DNA of 64,000 bases from Arsenophonus sp046530735 (GTDB taxonomy: Bacteria; Pseudomonadota; Gammaproteobacteria; Enterobacterales; Enterobacteriaceae), in assembly GCA_046530735.1 (NCBI GenBank), contig JBHEQV010000003.1:1-64000 (forward strand), given 5' to 3'. How positions within the stretch are numbered: position 1 is the first letter of the stretch; each line of letters begins with the position of its first letter. Made by a program: the position numbers and the translations under genes. Positions 29,476 to 39,659 of the stretch are shown here, piece after piece. The notes below the pieces were generated by a model. The model was not told the DNA's origin, made no database searches, and saw nothing but the letters and a program-made list of their open reading frames with translations.

Positions 29476-31878
29476 TTACCACGTTCTACCAATATTAAAC
29501 TGAAATTCTTCAGACTTGTCACCTTCATAATCTCTTATTGGTTTTGCATAAGAGAAGACCAATGGGCCAAGCGGTGACATCCATTGTAATGCAATCCCTA
29601 TTGAAATTCGAATATTGGATGCCTTACCATAATCAGGCATTCCTGCTCTCCAGCTTGCGAGAGTGTTACTCCAATTCGAATCCCATACAGTGCCTGCATC
29701 AATAAAGAAAGAAGTTCTAATTGAATTAGCATATTTTTCATTAATAAACGGAGTTGGTGTAATTAACTCTAATGATGCTGTTGCTATTGCATTTCCGCCA
29801 ACAGCATCCGTTGATGGACTACCTGATTTTGGACTTACTATACTTTTGTTTTCTTTAAGATAAATTGCTTTAGGACCGATATTATTAGAACGGAAACCAC
29901 GTACCGTACCATCAGCACCAGCATAAAAGTTTTCATAAAATGGTAATTCTTTACTACTAAAACCATTACCATATCCTAACTGTGCACGGGCTAATAATAC
30001 CCATTTTTTATCTTTATCAATGGGATAATATTGTGATGTATTAAACCGAATCTTATAATATTGGTTATTGGAACCTGGAATAGTAATTTTACTATTTAAT
30101 GAGGTTTTATTTCCCCTGGTCGGAAAGAAATCACGATCTAGATTATTATAAATCCATCCTAAATTAAGGGTAAAATCATTAGCGATATAATATGCTTTAT
30201 CATTAAAATTAGGATTTTCGCCCATACTTTGTAAATAACGCCACATTCCAACTTGAGCTTTCATGTCAGATAAAGAGTTATGAACAAAACCTGCTCCAAT
30301 TCGAAACACATTATCTTCATTAAAAGGGAAACTCAAGGTACTATCAACGCCATAAGTTTTATTGTTATAGCGTGAAAGATCGGCATCCTTCGCACTAAAA
30401 TCATTATAAAATAATCGCCCGCCTAAGCTAAGACCATTAACGGTAAAGTAAGGATCTATTAATGATAATTCCGCATAAGTTGAATAATCATTCTTGCTCG
30501 CACTAATATCAACGGAATTACCAGTACCAAGCCAATTTTTTTGTTGAATACCGACTTTAAAACTGATGCCACTTTCAGTACCAAAACCAATGCCAAAGTT
30601 CATAGAACCGGTATTACGTTCTTTAACTTTATATACAAGATTAACTTGATCAGGTATAGCAAGTACACGTCTCGTTTCGACATCGACGGTTTCAAAAAAA
30701 CCAGTCCGATTTAATCGTTCTTTACCAAGATTAACCAAATCATTCTCTAACCAAGCGCCTTCCATTTGGCGCATCTCACGACGTAAAACAGAATCTTTAC
30801 TAACATGATTGCCAACAAAACGAATTTGTCGGACATAAAAACGATTTCCCGCATCAACGTTCACATGTAGTTTAACTGTTTTATCTTGATCATTGATTTC
30901 AGATTGGGTAATAACGCTAGAATAGGCATAACCATAACGACCAAGAAGATCCTTAATTTTATTCTCCATGTTCGTAACTTCAGTACCATTATAAAGCGAA
31001 GAAGGTTTGATAGTAATCAATTGATTGATTTCATCATAATGACCAGCTGTTTCACCATTTAATTCAACATCCGATATATTGTATCTATCGCCCTCTGTTA
31101 TATTGATAGTAATATAAATATCTTTCTTATCAGGTGTCAGACTGACATTGGTTGAATCGATATTAAATTTGGCATAACCTTGCTCTAGATAAAAACTACG
31201 CAATGTTTCTAAATCTGCAGCCAGTTTTTGCTTTTTATATTTTTGATCAGTAATAAAATTCCACCAAGGAATATCATCACGTAATTGAAAACGATTTATC
31301 AACTCACCTGTCATAAATGCTTTATTACCGATGATATTAATCTGTTGGATCTTAGCTGAAACGCCTTCAGAAAAGATTAATTTTAAGTCAACACGATTAC
31401 GCGGTAGCGGTGTAACTATCGCTTTAATTACCGCATTATATTTACCAATACTGTAATAAAAATCTTTAAGATCCTTTTCGATATTCGATAATTTTGTGCG
31501 ATTTAAAGCTTCACCAACTCGAATATTAGAAGCTTCAAGAATTTGATTTAATAAATCATCTTTAAGCGATTTATTAGCAAAGGATGTAATCTTTACAATA
31601 ATTGGTCGCTCTTTTACTTGAACTATCAGCGTATTTCCATCACGCAAAATTCGAATATCTTCGAAATTACCTGTTGAAAATAGCGCTTGAATAGTACGAC
31701 TTATATAATCATTATTAATCATATCTCCTACTCGAACAGGCATATTCAATAATGCTGTACCAACAGAGACGCGCTGAAGACCTTCAAAATAAATACCTTG
31801 TACTACAAACCCATCTGAACCATATGCAGGGACACTGCTAAATAGCAGTGATGCTATTAGCAACTTTTTTATCGCCAT
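29476..31878 (-). CDS. bamA: Outer membrane protein assembly factor BamA
   Basis: BamA is the core of the machine that inserts beta-barrel proteins into the outer membrane. The 800-residue precursor has a signal peptide (about 1-20), five POTRA domains (about 22-420; FVVQGIYFEGLQRVSVGTAL opens POTRA1) and a 16-strand barrel with the VRGF lid-loop motif (DGTVRGFRSNNIGPKA) and the terminal FNIGRTW beta signal ending in an aromatic residue. Length is close to E. coli (810). It is in the conserved rseP-bamA-skp order, and the partner lipoprotein bamB is at 58986. Confidence 0.98.
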   Translation of the reverse strand: MAIKKLLIASLLFSSVPAYGSDGFVVQGIYFEGLQRVSVGTALLNMPVRVGDMINNDYISRTIQALFSTGNFEDIRILRDGNTLIVQVKERPIIVKITSFANKSLKDDLLNQILEASNIRVGEALNRTKLSNIEKDLKDFYYSIGKYNAVIKAIVTPLPRNRVDLKLIFSEGVSAKIQQINIIGNKAFMTGELINRFQLRDDIPWWNFITDQKYKKQKLAADLETLRSFYLEQGYAKFNIDSTNVSLTPDKKDIYITINITEGDRYNISDVELNGETAGHYDEINQLITIKPSSLYNGTEVTNMENKIKDLLGRYGYAYSSVITQSEINDQDKTVKLHVNVDAGNRFYVRQIRFVGNHVSKDSVLRREMRQMEGAWLENDLVNLGKERLNRTGFFETVDVETRRVLAIPDQVNLVYKVKERNTGSMNFGIGFGTESGISFKVGIQQKNWLGTGNSVDISASKNDYSTYAELSLIDPYFTVNGLSLGGRLFYNDFSAKDADLSRYNNKTYGVDSTLSFPFNEDNVFRIGAGFVHNSLSDMKAQVGMWRYLQSMGENPNFNDKAYYIANDFTLNLGWIYNNLDRDFFPTRGNKTSLNSKITIPGSNNQYYKIRFNTSQYYPIDKDKKWVLLARAQLGYGNGFSSKELPFYENFYAGADGTVRGFRSNNIGPKAIYLKENKSIVSPKSGSPSTDAVGGNAIATASLELITPTPFINEKYANSIRTSFFIDAGTVWDSNWSNTLASWRAGMPDYGKASNIRISIGIALQWMSPLGPLVFSYAKPIRDYEGDKSEEFQFNIGRTW

Positions 31879-31910
31879 TGTTATTATGAGTGCTCCTAAT
31901 TAGTCTCCTC

Positions 31911-33263
31911 TTAAAGACGAGAGAAATCATTGAAAAGTGCAAGCCCCATTAATAATATCAATGCAATAACACTAATACGATAGCTGAAGTCTTGTACACG
32001 TTTAGATACTGCCTCTCCTTTAATCTTTTTAATTAACAAAAAAAATAAGTGCCCACCATCTAATACAGGTAAAGGAAACAGATTAATTACCCCTAAATTT
32101 ATACTAATTAATGCAATAAACATCAGATAATACACTAACCCAGCCTCAGCGGAAACACTAGCTCCTTTTGCAATAGAAATAGGTCCACTAAGATTAGTGA
32201 GTTTAATATCACTAGTAACCAGTTTACATATCATGCTAACTGTCAATTTCATCAACTGCCAAGTTTTATCCGTTGCCTGGTACAAGGCATAAAACGGACC
32301 ATATTTCTGAGTAATTTTATACTCATCTGCAAGTGGTATTACTGATAATTCAAGACCAGCAAATCCAATTTGTCGGCCTTTAGCTATCGTTTTTACTTCC
32401 GGCGTTAACGTTAATTGCTTCTGTTCAGCTTGCCTCTCAATCGTCAATAACAATGGAACATTAGGATTTTGTTGAACAACATAGCTGAATGGATGCCAAA
32501 GATCTATTATCTGCTTACCCACTTTTACAATTCTATCTCCTATTTGTAAACCTGATAATGACGCCGCTGAACCAGGCTGAATATTACAGACAACGGGGTC
32601 TTGCCTGGTACTAACTGGCATAATTCCCAAAGATAAAACCGGATCTTGAGTCTCTGGATCAAAATTCCATTCTTTTAAATTAATTAGTTTTTTTATCGGT
32701 ATTGAATTACCAATGGGTAAAACTTTCCAGTTTAATTCTTTATCACCAATTTTACTAATTAAGGCAAAACGAACTGCGTTCCAGTCAGGAGTTTCGATAC
32801 CATCTATTGATTTTAGTTCCATACCTGGTGAAATATTTGCTTGTTCAGCAATCGAGTTTGACTGAATACCTTCAATAACTGGACGCACGGAAGGTATACC
32901 AATAATGAAAACTAACCAATACATAAATATTGCCAACAAAAAATTAGCTATTGGTCCTGCAATAACTACTGCAGCACACTGACCTACTGTTTTATTATTA
33001 AAAGCAAAATGGCGACACTCTGGGGGTACAGGAGCAATTTGCTCATCTAACATTTTAATATAACCCCCAAAAGGGATCAGAGCAATAACAAATTCTGTAC
33101 CATAGCGATCAACTTTACTCCATAAGGTTTTTCCAAAACCAATAGAGAAACGCTGAACATAAATACCACAGCGTCTAGCTACCCAAAAATGGCCAAATTC
33201 ATGTGCAATAATTAGCACACCTAATGCAATAATAAATGCAGCTAAACTAAAAAAAAATCCCAT
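31911..33263 (-). CDS. rseP: Site-2 protease RseP
   Basis: RseP is the intramembrane zinc metalloprotease that cleaves anti-sigma factor RseA in the sigma-E envelope response and clears signal-peptide remnants. The 450-residue protein (E. coli length) shows HEFGH (21-25) in the first membrane segment, two PDZ domains (about 115-190 and 200-280; QPGSAASLSGLQIGDRI) and the third catalytic residue in the LPVLDGGHL motif, with a C-terminal membrane segment. Its retention suggests that envelope stress signalling, or at least membrane clearance, is still needed. Confidence 0.97.
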   Translation of the reverse strand: MGFFFSLAAFIIALGVLIIAHEFGHFWVARRCGIYVQRFSIGFGKTLWSKVDRYGTEFVIALIPFGGYIKMLDEQIAPVPPECRHFAFNNKTVGQCAAVVIAGPIANFLLAIFMYWLVFIIGIPSVRPVIEGIQSNSIAEQANISPGMELKSIDGIETPDWNAVRFALISKIGDKELNWKVLPIGNSIPIKKLINLKEWNFDPETQDPVLSLGIMPVSTRQDPVVCNIQPGSAASLSGLQIGDRIVKVGKQIIDLWHPFSYVVQQNPNVPLLLTIERQAEQKQLTLTPEVKTIAKGRQIGFAGLELSVIPLADEYKITQKYGPFYALYQATDKTWQLMKLTVSMICKLVTSDIKLTNLSGPISIAKGASVSAEAGLVYYLMFIALISINLGVINLFPLPVLDGGHLFFLLIKKIKGEAVSKRVQDFSYRISVIALILLMGLALFNDFSRL

Positions 33264-33278
33264 AATTTACATTAAAAA

Positions 33279-34133
33279 CTAAAAAAATGACAATGTCAAT
33301 CCTGCAAAAACAGGTATAGCCGATGTCAAGCTATCGATCCTATCTAATACTCCACCATGCCCTGGAATTAAATGACTACTATCCTTGATGCCAGCTTGAC
33401 GTTTAAACATACTTTCCGTTAAATCGCCAAAAATAGAAATAATCACAGCAATAATAGAAGAAAATAATAAATTCTTGGAAATTAATAAAACAGGAACAAA
33501 TAAACTAAATAGCCAGGCTATAATACCTGCTGTCATTATACCACCTAACATACCCTCCAGAGTTTTACCAGGAGAAACCTTTGATGCCAGTTTGTGTTTA
33601 CCAAATAAATGACCGAAAAAATAAGCGCCACTATCTACACTCCAAACTAATAGTATCACATAAAAGACGCACCAAGCACCGATAAAATCGTCAATATGAT
33701 AATCAATACTTCTTAACACCAACATGCCACAGTAAAAAGGTAAAATAGTTAAAATACCAAACAAAATTTTTAATATTACTGACTGAGACCAGAATCGAGC
33801 AGAAGTAGGAAAAGTAACAACCAATATTACTGCAACTAACCACCAAGCTAATCCAGCTGATAAAATATAAATAATCAAAGGCTCTGTTGTTAATTGACTA
33901 AGATCCTGAAATGACAATTGTAAACCCAATAAGCAAATACCAAATAAAACAGCACATATAATTCGTTTAATTTGTACTATCCAACCAATAAATCTGCTCC
34001 ATTCCCATGCAGATAATGAGCAAATAATAATGATAACATAACCAAATAAGTTAAGAGGTAAGAAAAAAAGTGCAGCGATAACTAATGGAATAAGTATGAT
34101 AGCTGTAATGATACGAACATTTAAATTTAGCAA
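33279..34133 (-). CDS. cdsA: Phosphatidate cytidylyltransferase CdsA
   Basis: CdsA makes CDP-diacylglycerol from phosphatidic acid and CTP, the entry to all phospholipids. The 284-residue polytopic protein has about eight hydrophobic segments and the C-terminal family signature, including SMFKRQAGIKDSSHLIPGHG followed by GVLDRIDSL, with conserved acidic and basic residues. It lies between uppS and rseP in the usual operon, with small gaps on both sides. Confidence 0.96.
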   Translation of the reverse strand: MLNLNVRIITAIILIPLVIAALFFLPLNLFGYVIIIICSLSAWEWSRFIGWIVQIKRIICAVLFGICLLGLQLSFQDLSQLTTEPLIIYILSAGLAWWLVAVILVVTFPTSARFWSQSVILKILFGILTILPFYCGMLVLRSIDYHIDDFIGAWCVFYVILLVWSVDSGAYFFGHLFGKHKLASKVSPGKTLEGMLGGIMTAGIIAWLFSLFVPVLLISKNLLFSSIIAVIISIFGDLTESMFKRQAGIKDSSHLIPGHGGVLDRIDSLTSAIPVFAGLTLSFF

Positions 34134-34145
34134 AAGCGCCCTCTC

Positions 34146-34901
34146 CTATTTTTCATTGATATCATCAGGCCAAGTATTACCAAAACGTCGTTTACGTTGA
34201 TTAAAAGCTACAATTGCACTTTTGAAAGTTTTCTCATCAAAATCCGGCCAGAGCACATCGGTAAAATAAAATTCAGCATAAGCAATCTGCCATAAAAGAA
34301 AATTACTAATGCGATATTCTCTACCAGTTCTAATAACTAAATCAACAGTTGGTTGATCATATAGACTAATAAATTTATTTACCGTATCTTCGTTAATATT
34401 TTCTGGTAATAATGAGCCCGCCTTAATTTTTTTAGCAATAAGTTCCATTGCATGGGTAATATCCCAACGACCGCCATAATTAGCGGCAATATTGAGTTGC
34501 AAGCCGGTATTATTTGCAGTTAAGTCAATCGCGTGTTTAATACGATTTTGTAACCTAGATTTAAATCTACTTATATCACCAATAATTGTTAATTTAATAT
34601 TATGAATATTTAAGTTTTTAACTTCATCATCTAGAAACCAAGTAAAAAGTTCCATCAAAGCAGTAACTTCAGTTTCTGGCCGACTCCAATTTTCACTACT
34701 AAATGCATAGAGTGTTAAAGATTGAATTTCATTTTTAACAGCAAATTTAACCACCTTTTGCACCGCTTCTGTTCCTGCTCGATGCCCATTAATTCTTAAC
34801 TTTCCATGTTGTTTTGCCCATCGTCCATTACCATCCATAATAATAGCAACATGCTTCGGAATTCGTTGCTGCAAGCTATGATTATCATACATAAGTTTCA
34901 T
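34146..34901 (-). CDS. uppS: Undecaprenyl diphosphate synthase UppS
   Basis: UppS condenses farnesyl diphosphate with eight isopentenyl diphosphates to form the C55 carrier for peptidoglycan and O-antigen. The 251-residue cis-prenyltransferase shows the catalytic aspartate in IMDGNGRWAK (Asp23), GHRAGTEAVQKVVKF, YAFSSENWSRP and the C-terminal DLVIRTGREYRISNFLLWQ and YFTDVLWPDF motifs. It is first in the cdsA-rseP-bamA run. dxr, which normally precedes it, is not found upstream; an IS481-like remnant starts 27 bases before the uppS start. Confidence 0.97.
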   Translation of the reverse strand: MKLMYDNHSLQQRIPKHVAIIMDGNGRWAKQHGKLRINGHRAGTEAVQKVVKFAVKNEIQSLTLYAFSSENWSRPETEVTALMELFTWFLDDEVKNLNIHNIKLTIIGDISRFKSRLQNRIKHAIDLTANNTGLQLNIAANYGGRWDITHAMELIAKKIKAGSLLPENINEDTVNKFISLYDQPTVDLVIRTGREYRISNFLLWQIAYAEFYFTDVLWPDFDEKTFKSAIVAFNQRKRRFGNTWPDDINEK

Positions 34902-34927
34902 GCCAAAAGAGTTCCTTTACTATAAGC

Positions 34928-35987
34928 TAACTGTTGCATTCCGAAGATAGCATGGTTTTTTTTTAATAATTGAAATTTAACTTTGAACTAATCTTTCATA
35001 GACTGCAATGAATATTACTACCCAATACTGATTGGATAATTCTTGATTCTACAGCTAAATATATTGATGCAAGGTAATCTGAAAATTTCAGCAGAATTAG
35101 AATAATAGCTTTGCAATTCAACTTCCATGCGTCCATTAAATCGTTCGATCATACCATTTATTTGAGGATGCATCGGCGTTATAAATCGGCGTTCTATATC
35201 AAGTTCTGTACAACAAACGGGCGAATTCATATTTTCTGGTTACTGAACGTTTTCATAGACAAAAACGATCGCAAGTACAAGATGGATAACTATGGACATG
35301 CTTGGTTAAGATCACGTAAAAATCATCGAGCATTGAGACAGTCTTATCCTTGTAAAAATAGATAAAATCCACGGAGTAACGCAATCTATACTTTTAAAAA
35401 GATAAAGTCGTCAAGTTTCGTTTGGTATTTACATAATACTGAATATATTTCAGATTACGTGCAGATAATTAGGCTAATAGTTTTAAATGCTTTATGCTTT
35501 ATACTTTATCCTTTGCTTTCATTGTTTTCTCCTGCTTCATTTTACGCAAATTCTCCTTTGTGCCTGCGTAAACAGCGATCCAGAGCAGATCGAGATACTA
35601 GGAGGTTCAGAAATTCGTGTACGGACTTGCCAGAAAATCGGCGAGAGAAATAAAACATTTTTCACAAGGAATGACTACAGATTTTTTAGCGGGCGATAAC
35701 GTCATAAGAAAACGATAGGAATATAGCTCTAATCTCATCGAGGTTATCTGGTTTTTTCCTTTAGCAACAGTAAGTTCAGAGATACTATAACGTTCAGATA
35801 AAGTAGATGTAACAGATCTGCTATCCTGAATAGCAGATCTTATTTTAGGTATTGAAGAGCTTACTGGCGATGGAACATAATCATCATGATATTTTGCCAT
35901 CAACTATTTCTCTCAGTAGTTATCTTATCATGAATAAGAGCTAAGAGGACGAGAATTTATATATAATGATCCTGCACAAAACAGTTA
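34928..35987 (-). mobile_element. IS481-like element, best preserved copy (dead)
   Basis: About 1.06 kb, a normal IS481 size, bounded by inverted ends sharing TAACTGTT. On the minus strand the N-terminal helix-turn-helix part is open at 35607-35903 (98 codons, SISELTVAKGKN-like HTH). The C-terminal integrase core survives at 35018-35230 with HPQINGMIERFNGRMEVEL. Between them are LTDN-type and DDE remnants with stops and frameshifts. It abuts uppS. Other copies are at 25431-26509, 14560-15080 and 44709-44905. Confidence 0.85.
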
Positions 35988-37022
35988 ACCAAGTTATAAT
36001 TGTTTAAAGACTAACTGATTAGCTTTCAAAGCAGCATAATCAAATTGAGAAACAGATAAGTTAAATTTAATTAATTATTCAATAATTTTAGTTAATTATA
36101 AAATAAATAAAGAAACTATTAATTCGCGAGTTTTTTCGTATAAAAACTAATAATTTTATATTTTCTTAATTTTTCATCTAGAAAATAAGTTTGATAATAT
36201 CAACATTCAGTTTTTATAATTAACAGCATTAAACTATTCATTAACTTTAAGTTAATCATAATATTATTACTCTAACTGTTTAGATGGGCTTGATTAAGAT
36301 TTTCAGTAAAAATATTCCAAAAAATATAAAGATTTTTTCCTTATTTATTTATTGAATTCAGTTCCCGATTCCAATCGGTAATCCTACATAAGATTAAGTG
36401 GGTGTAATACAGCATGTATAGGCCTGATAAAATACGAAGATATTTTTAGAGAATAATGAAATCTTTTAGCGTAAAGCTTTCTTATTGTATAGCAGGGCCA
36501 CCACCCTGGTATCATAACCTTTAAAAGTCAAGATTTCATATCAGGAATTTCTAGAGTAGATAACATCCCACTATTCAAAACGTGCTATATTTAAATCAAC
36601 TAATTTGCTACTAATATTACATTAAACTGTTAATTTCTGTCTATGTATATTTGCAGCAGATCTTAATCAATTATTCTGCCTGTAATAACAGGGTTTGGTT
36701 AACTATATTCTATGCTAACAAACGAATTCTCATAATCAAGTGTTTTTGCTAATAGGCTTGTAATAAGGGTGATTAATACCTAGTAAAATTTAAAAATAAA
36801 CAATTTTAATCAAAACAGTAAATGGCTATCATTGGGTTATTTATATCATTTAACGTTAATTATTGCTGCTCTAATAATAGTATGGTATAAAAATAAGTTG
36901 ACAAAATTTATTTTAACAGCAATAACTAGTGAATTTATTTATTGTAATATCAATGTGTAATCTTATCCTAATAAGAGAGGATCTCAAGCCTTAGACTTAT
37001 CTAAATAACGACGGGATTAAAA
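35988..37022. other. Unrecognised spacer upstream of talB
   Basis: About 1 kb, very AT-rich, where dxr or the thr/yaaA region might be expected. I read both strands and saw no convincing match. A hydrophobic run is readable at about 36825-36895 (+). A TTGACA at 36898-36903 with a weak downstream TAACTA (19-base spacing) could be a talB promoter. An AAGAGAGGA ribosome-site-like run at 36972-36980 is too far from the ATG to decide the start. Confidence 0.45.
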
Positions 37023-37991
37023 ATGATTGATGAATTAACCTCTTTGCGTAAAATAACAACGGTTGTAGCAGATACAGGTGATATTAGCATAATAAAGCTT
37101 TATAAACCTCAAGATGTAACAACTAACCCCTCTTTAATCCTTAATACGGTTCAAATCCCAGAATATCAGCCACTTATTGATGAAGCAATCACCTGGGCAC
37201 AGGAACAAAGCCAATCGCATAAACAACAAATCATTGATGCGTGTGATAAATTGGCTGTTAATATTGGATTAGCAATCTTACAATTAATTCCTGGAAGAAT
37301 TTCAACAGAAGTTGATGCGCGTCTTTCCTATGATACCGAAGCCTGTATTAAAAAAGCGCACCGTATTATTGAACTTTATAATCGTGCAGGCATTAAAAAT
37401 GAGCGTATTTTGATCAAGTTAGCTTCAATTTGGCAAGGGATACGCGCAGCAGAACAGCTGGAAAAAGAGGGCATTAACTGTAATCTAACTCTATTATTCT
37501 CTTTTGCACAAGCACGAGCTTGTGCTGAAGCTGGTGTTTATCTAATTTCACCTTTTGTTGGTCGTATTCTTGATTGGTATAAAGGGAATACTGATACAAA
37601 AGAGTATGCGCCACAAGAAGATCCTGGCGTTATTTCTGTTACACAAATTTATAATTATTATAAACAACATGGCTATAAAACGGTAGTAATGGGGGCAAGT
37701 TTCCGCAATAGAAGTGAAGTTTTACAATTGGCAGGCTGTGATCAGTTAACTATTTCTCCAGCATTACTTAAAGAACTTTCTGAGTCGCAAGGTGAAGTGA
37801 TACCAAAATTGGCATTTAATGGTCAAATTCAATCACCGCCTAAACCGATGACAGAATCAGAATTCTATTGGCAACATAATGCTGATGCCATGGCGACGGA
37901 TAAACTGAGTGATGGTATTCGTAAATTTGCTATTGATCAGGAAAAATTAGAAAAAATGGTTGCAAAGGCAATTAAATTACGTTGTCGCTAA
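37023..37991 (+). CDS. talB: Transaldolase TalB
   Basis: Transaldolase moves a dihydroxyacetone unit between sugar phosphates in the non-oxidative pentose phosphate pathway. The 322-residue protein is colinear with E. coli TalB: Asp17 (VVADTGD), Glu96 (GRISTEVDARLS), the Schiff-base lysine Lys132 (RILIKLAS), GINCNLTLLFSFAQARACAEAG and SPFVGRILDW are all present. Its neighbours on both sides are decayed repeats, so it stands alone, and the flanking mog and yaaA genes of E. coli are absent. Confidence 0.97.
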   Translation: MIDELTSLRKITTVVADTGDISIIKLYKPQDVTTNPSLILNTVQIPEYQPLIDEAITWAQEQSQSHKQQIIDACDKLAVNIGLAILQLIPGRISTEVDARLSYDTEACIKKAHRIIELYNRAGIKNERILIKLASIWQGIRAAEQLEKEGINCNLTLLFSFAQARACAEAGVYLISPFVGRILDWYKGNTDTKEYAPQEDPGVISVTQIYNYYKQHGYKTVVMGASFRNRSEVLQLAGCDQLTISPALLKELSESQGEVIPKLAFNGQIQSPPKPMTESEFYWQHNADAMATDKLSDGIRKFAIDQEKLEKMVAKAIKLRCR

Positions 37992-38173
37992 ATAGCGTTA
38001 AATTTTAAAGATAAAATTTCTCTATTGCCGCATCACATTGACTGTGTGCCTGTTATTAACAATAGGCTATATTGGAAAAGGTTGTTTTTGCTTGTAAAGT
38101 ATATTACTTGTAGCCACATCATATATTTCAATTCTTATGATTTCAATTAATCCTCTCCAGGAGAGATAATGAG
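37992..38173. other. Short spacer after talB
   Basis: Contains a weak stem (GCCT...AGGC, about 38048-38068) without a clear T run; a Rho-independent terminator for talB is not convincing. No trace of mog. Confidence 0.4.
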
Positions 38174-39563
38174 TTATTAGAAAATCTGGTATATGAGCAA
38201 TTTAGGCTACCTCTTGCTCCGATACTTTATGAATCTGTTCTTTCATCATTAAATTTGACGTTCTCTACCAGCATGGTCACAGAGCATGTCAACTCTCCTT
38301 AGACAATCTCATTTTTTAAACAGACAGGGAATAGCTTAAATAGCCTTAAAAAGGTTGTTTTCTTTGAGCCACAGTGCTTAGCAAGTCGTCTTCATAGACT
38401 AACCTGTCACGCAAAACCGATTCAATTAAATTCGTCATTCTTATTGACATCAATGCGCTGACGGGAAGTCATGGAATACCAGAAGTTCTTCTCGATCTTT
38501 TTCTAGTTTCTTCATAACTGGCAGGGATACACTTCGCTAATAACCTTGTCAACAAAGCATCAAAGGAACTTTGTTGACAGAATCACGGTTCTCTGCTAGC
38601 CAGACTTCCTTCAGCTCAACTTTAACTTTTGTGCTGAATGTCTTTGGGGAATGAAGACAACATATTAGCTATTTTATGTATCCAACAAAATGGGTACTGC
38701 GCATCCAGAAATATCTTTATATTCATTTCAAAAATCAAAGAGCACTATCTCTCGTAGCAACCATAGAGGATATAGTTAAGCCATCCTTTTTAGTAAGTCA
38801 TTAAGAAGTGTTTAGCTCACAGTACGCTTCTGACCCTCGATAAACATCTTTTAGCACACAACTGTTTCCTTACGTCCATGTAAAAATGCCGCCGATAATA
38901 AGCAGCAGGTGAAGGCCGTTCAGTTTGTCTGACAAAACGGATAATGCTATCGGCTAAGAAATAAATGTAAGTATGTCACTTAAATCACATAGATATTATT
39001 ATCTATGCTTTTCAAAGTATTAATGTTTCACTCTACTAATGATATCAGTAGAAGACCATGTACTTTTCACAGAGAGGCGGCACATGAGGATCATAAAATT
39101 ACTTATGAATCCATAAACAGGGATAGGAAAATAGCTCTTTTCGCCGCTTTTGCATGTTTGAGATTAAGGTAGCAAGAAATAAACTGTTAAAGCATATTTT
39201 ATTGCCACTAAGATCTACTAACCTTAAGCACTTTAATCTAAAGATCCTAAATACCAGTCTGTATGGTTCATTGCGCTAAATAACTGTTACAATCGATAGG
39301 CAATAATCCCCTCGACAAGTCAGTATTTAGAATGTTCTTGCAGAATCCTCTCGATCTCCTTCTCAACAGCAGTGTCCATATCAGCTACCTGGCACGCCAT
39401 TACGGATGATTTCATGTAAGAAATCACAATAATATCTGGTTTTACAGATATCTGTAAGGTAAATTTTTATGTATATCATCTCTCTGTTGCTTGAATCATC
39501 TATAAAATCAATCAGAGGATATGCCCACCATCTCCGAAATCCTATATACTAGAAATGAGCGTA
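38174..39563 (-). mobile_element. Decayed IS256-like element, full length, reverse orientation
   Basis: About 1.39 kb between TTATTAGAAAATCTGGTATAT (left) and TATACTAGAAATGAGCGTAA (right), which are degenerate inverted repeats. Internal sequence aligns with the copy at 47876-49262. The transposase is split into very short runs. A second short IS256-derived piece (about 39590-39640) follows before the IS91-like element. Confidence 0.78.
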
Positions 39564-39659
39564 ATTCAATTTCCTTAGACGATTTCTATGTTCTCTAAGC
39601 AAACTAGAGAAACTTAAATACCATTAAAAAGATTGTTTTTTAAGCGTAGCTCACTATCT

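Noticed and set aside
20144..31878. Open frames on the opposite strand or in other frames inside dnaE, lpxB, lpxA, fabZ, lpxD and bamA
   Set aside because: All lie within confirmed genes and are shadows of their coding frame.
35111..35699. Plus-strand open frames of 64-84 codons near uppS
   Set aside because: Antisense to the IS481-like transposase remnant, with no family resemblance.
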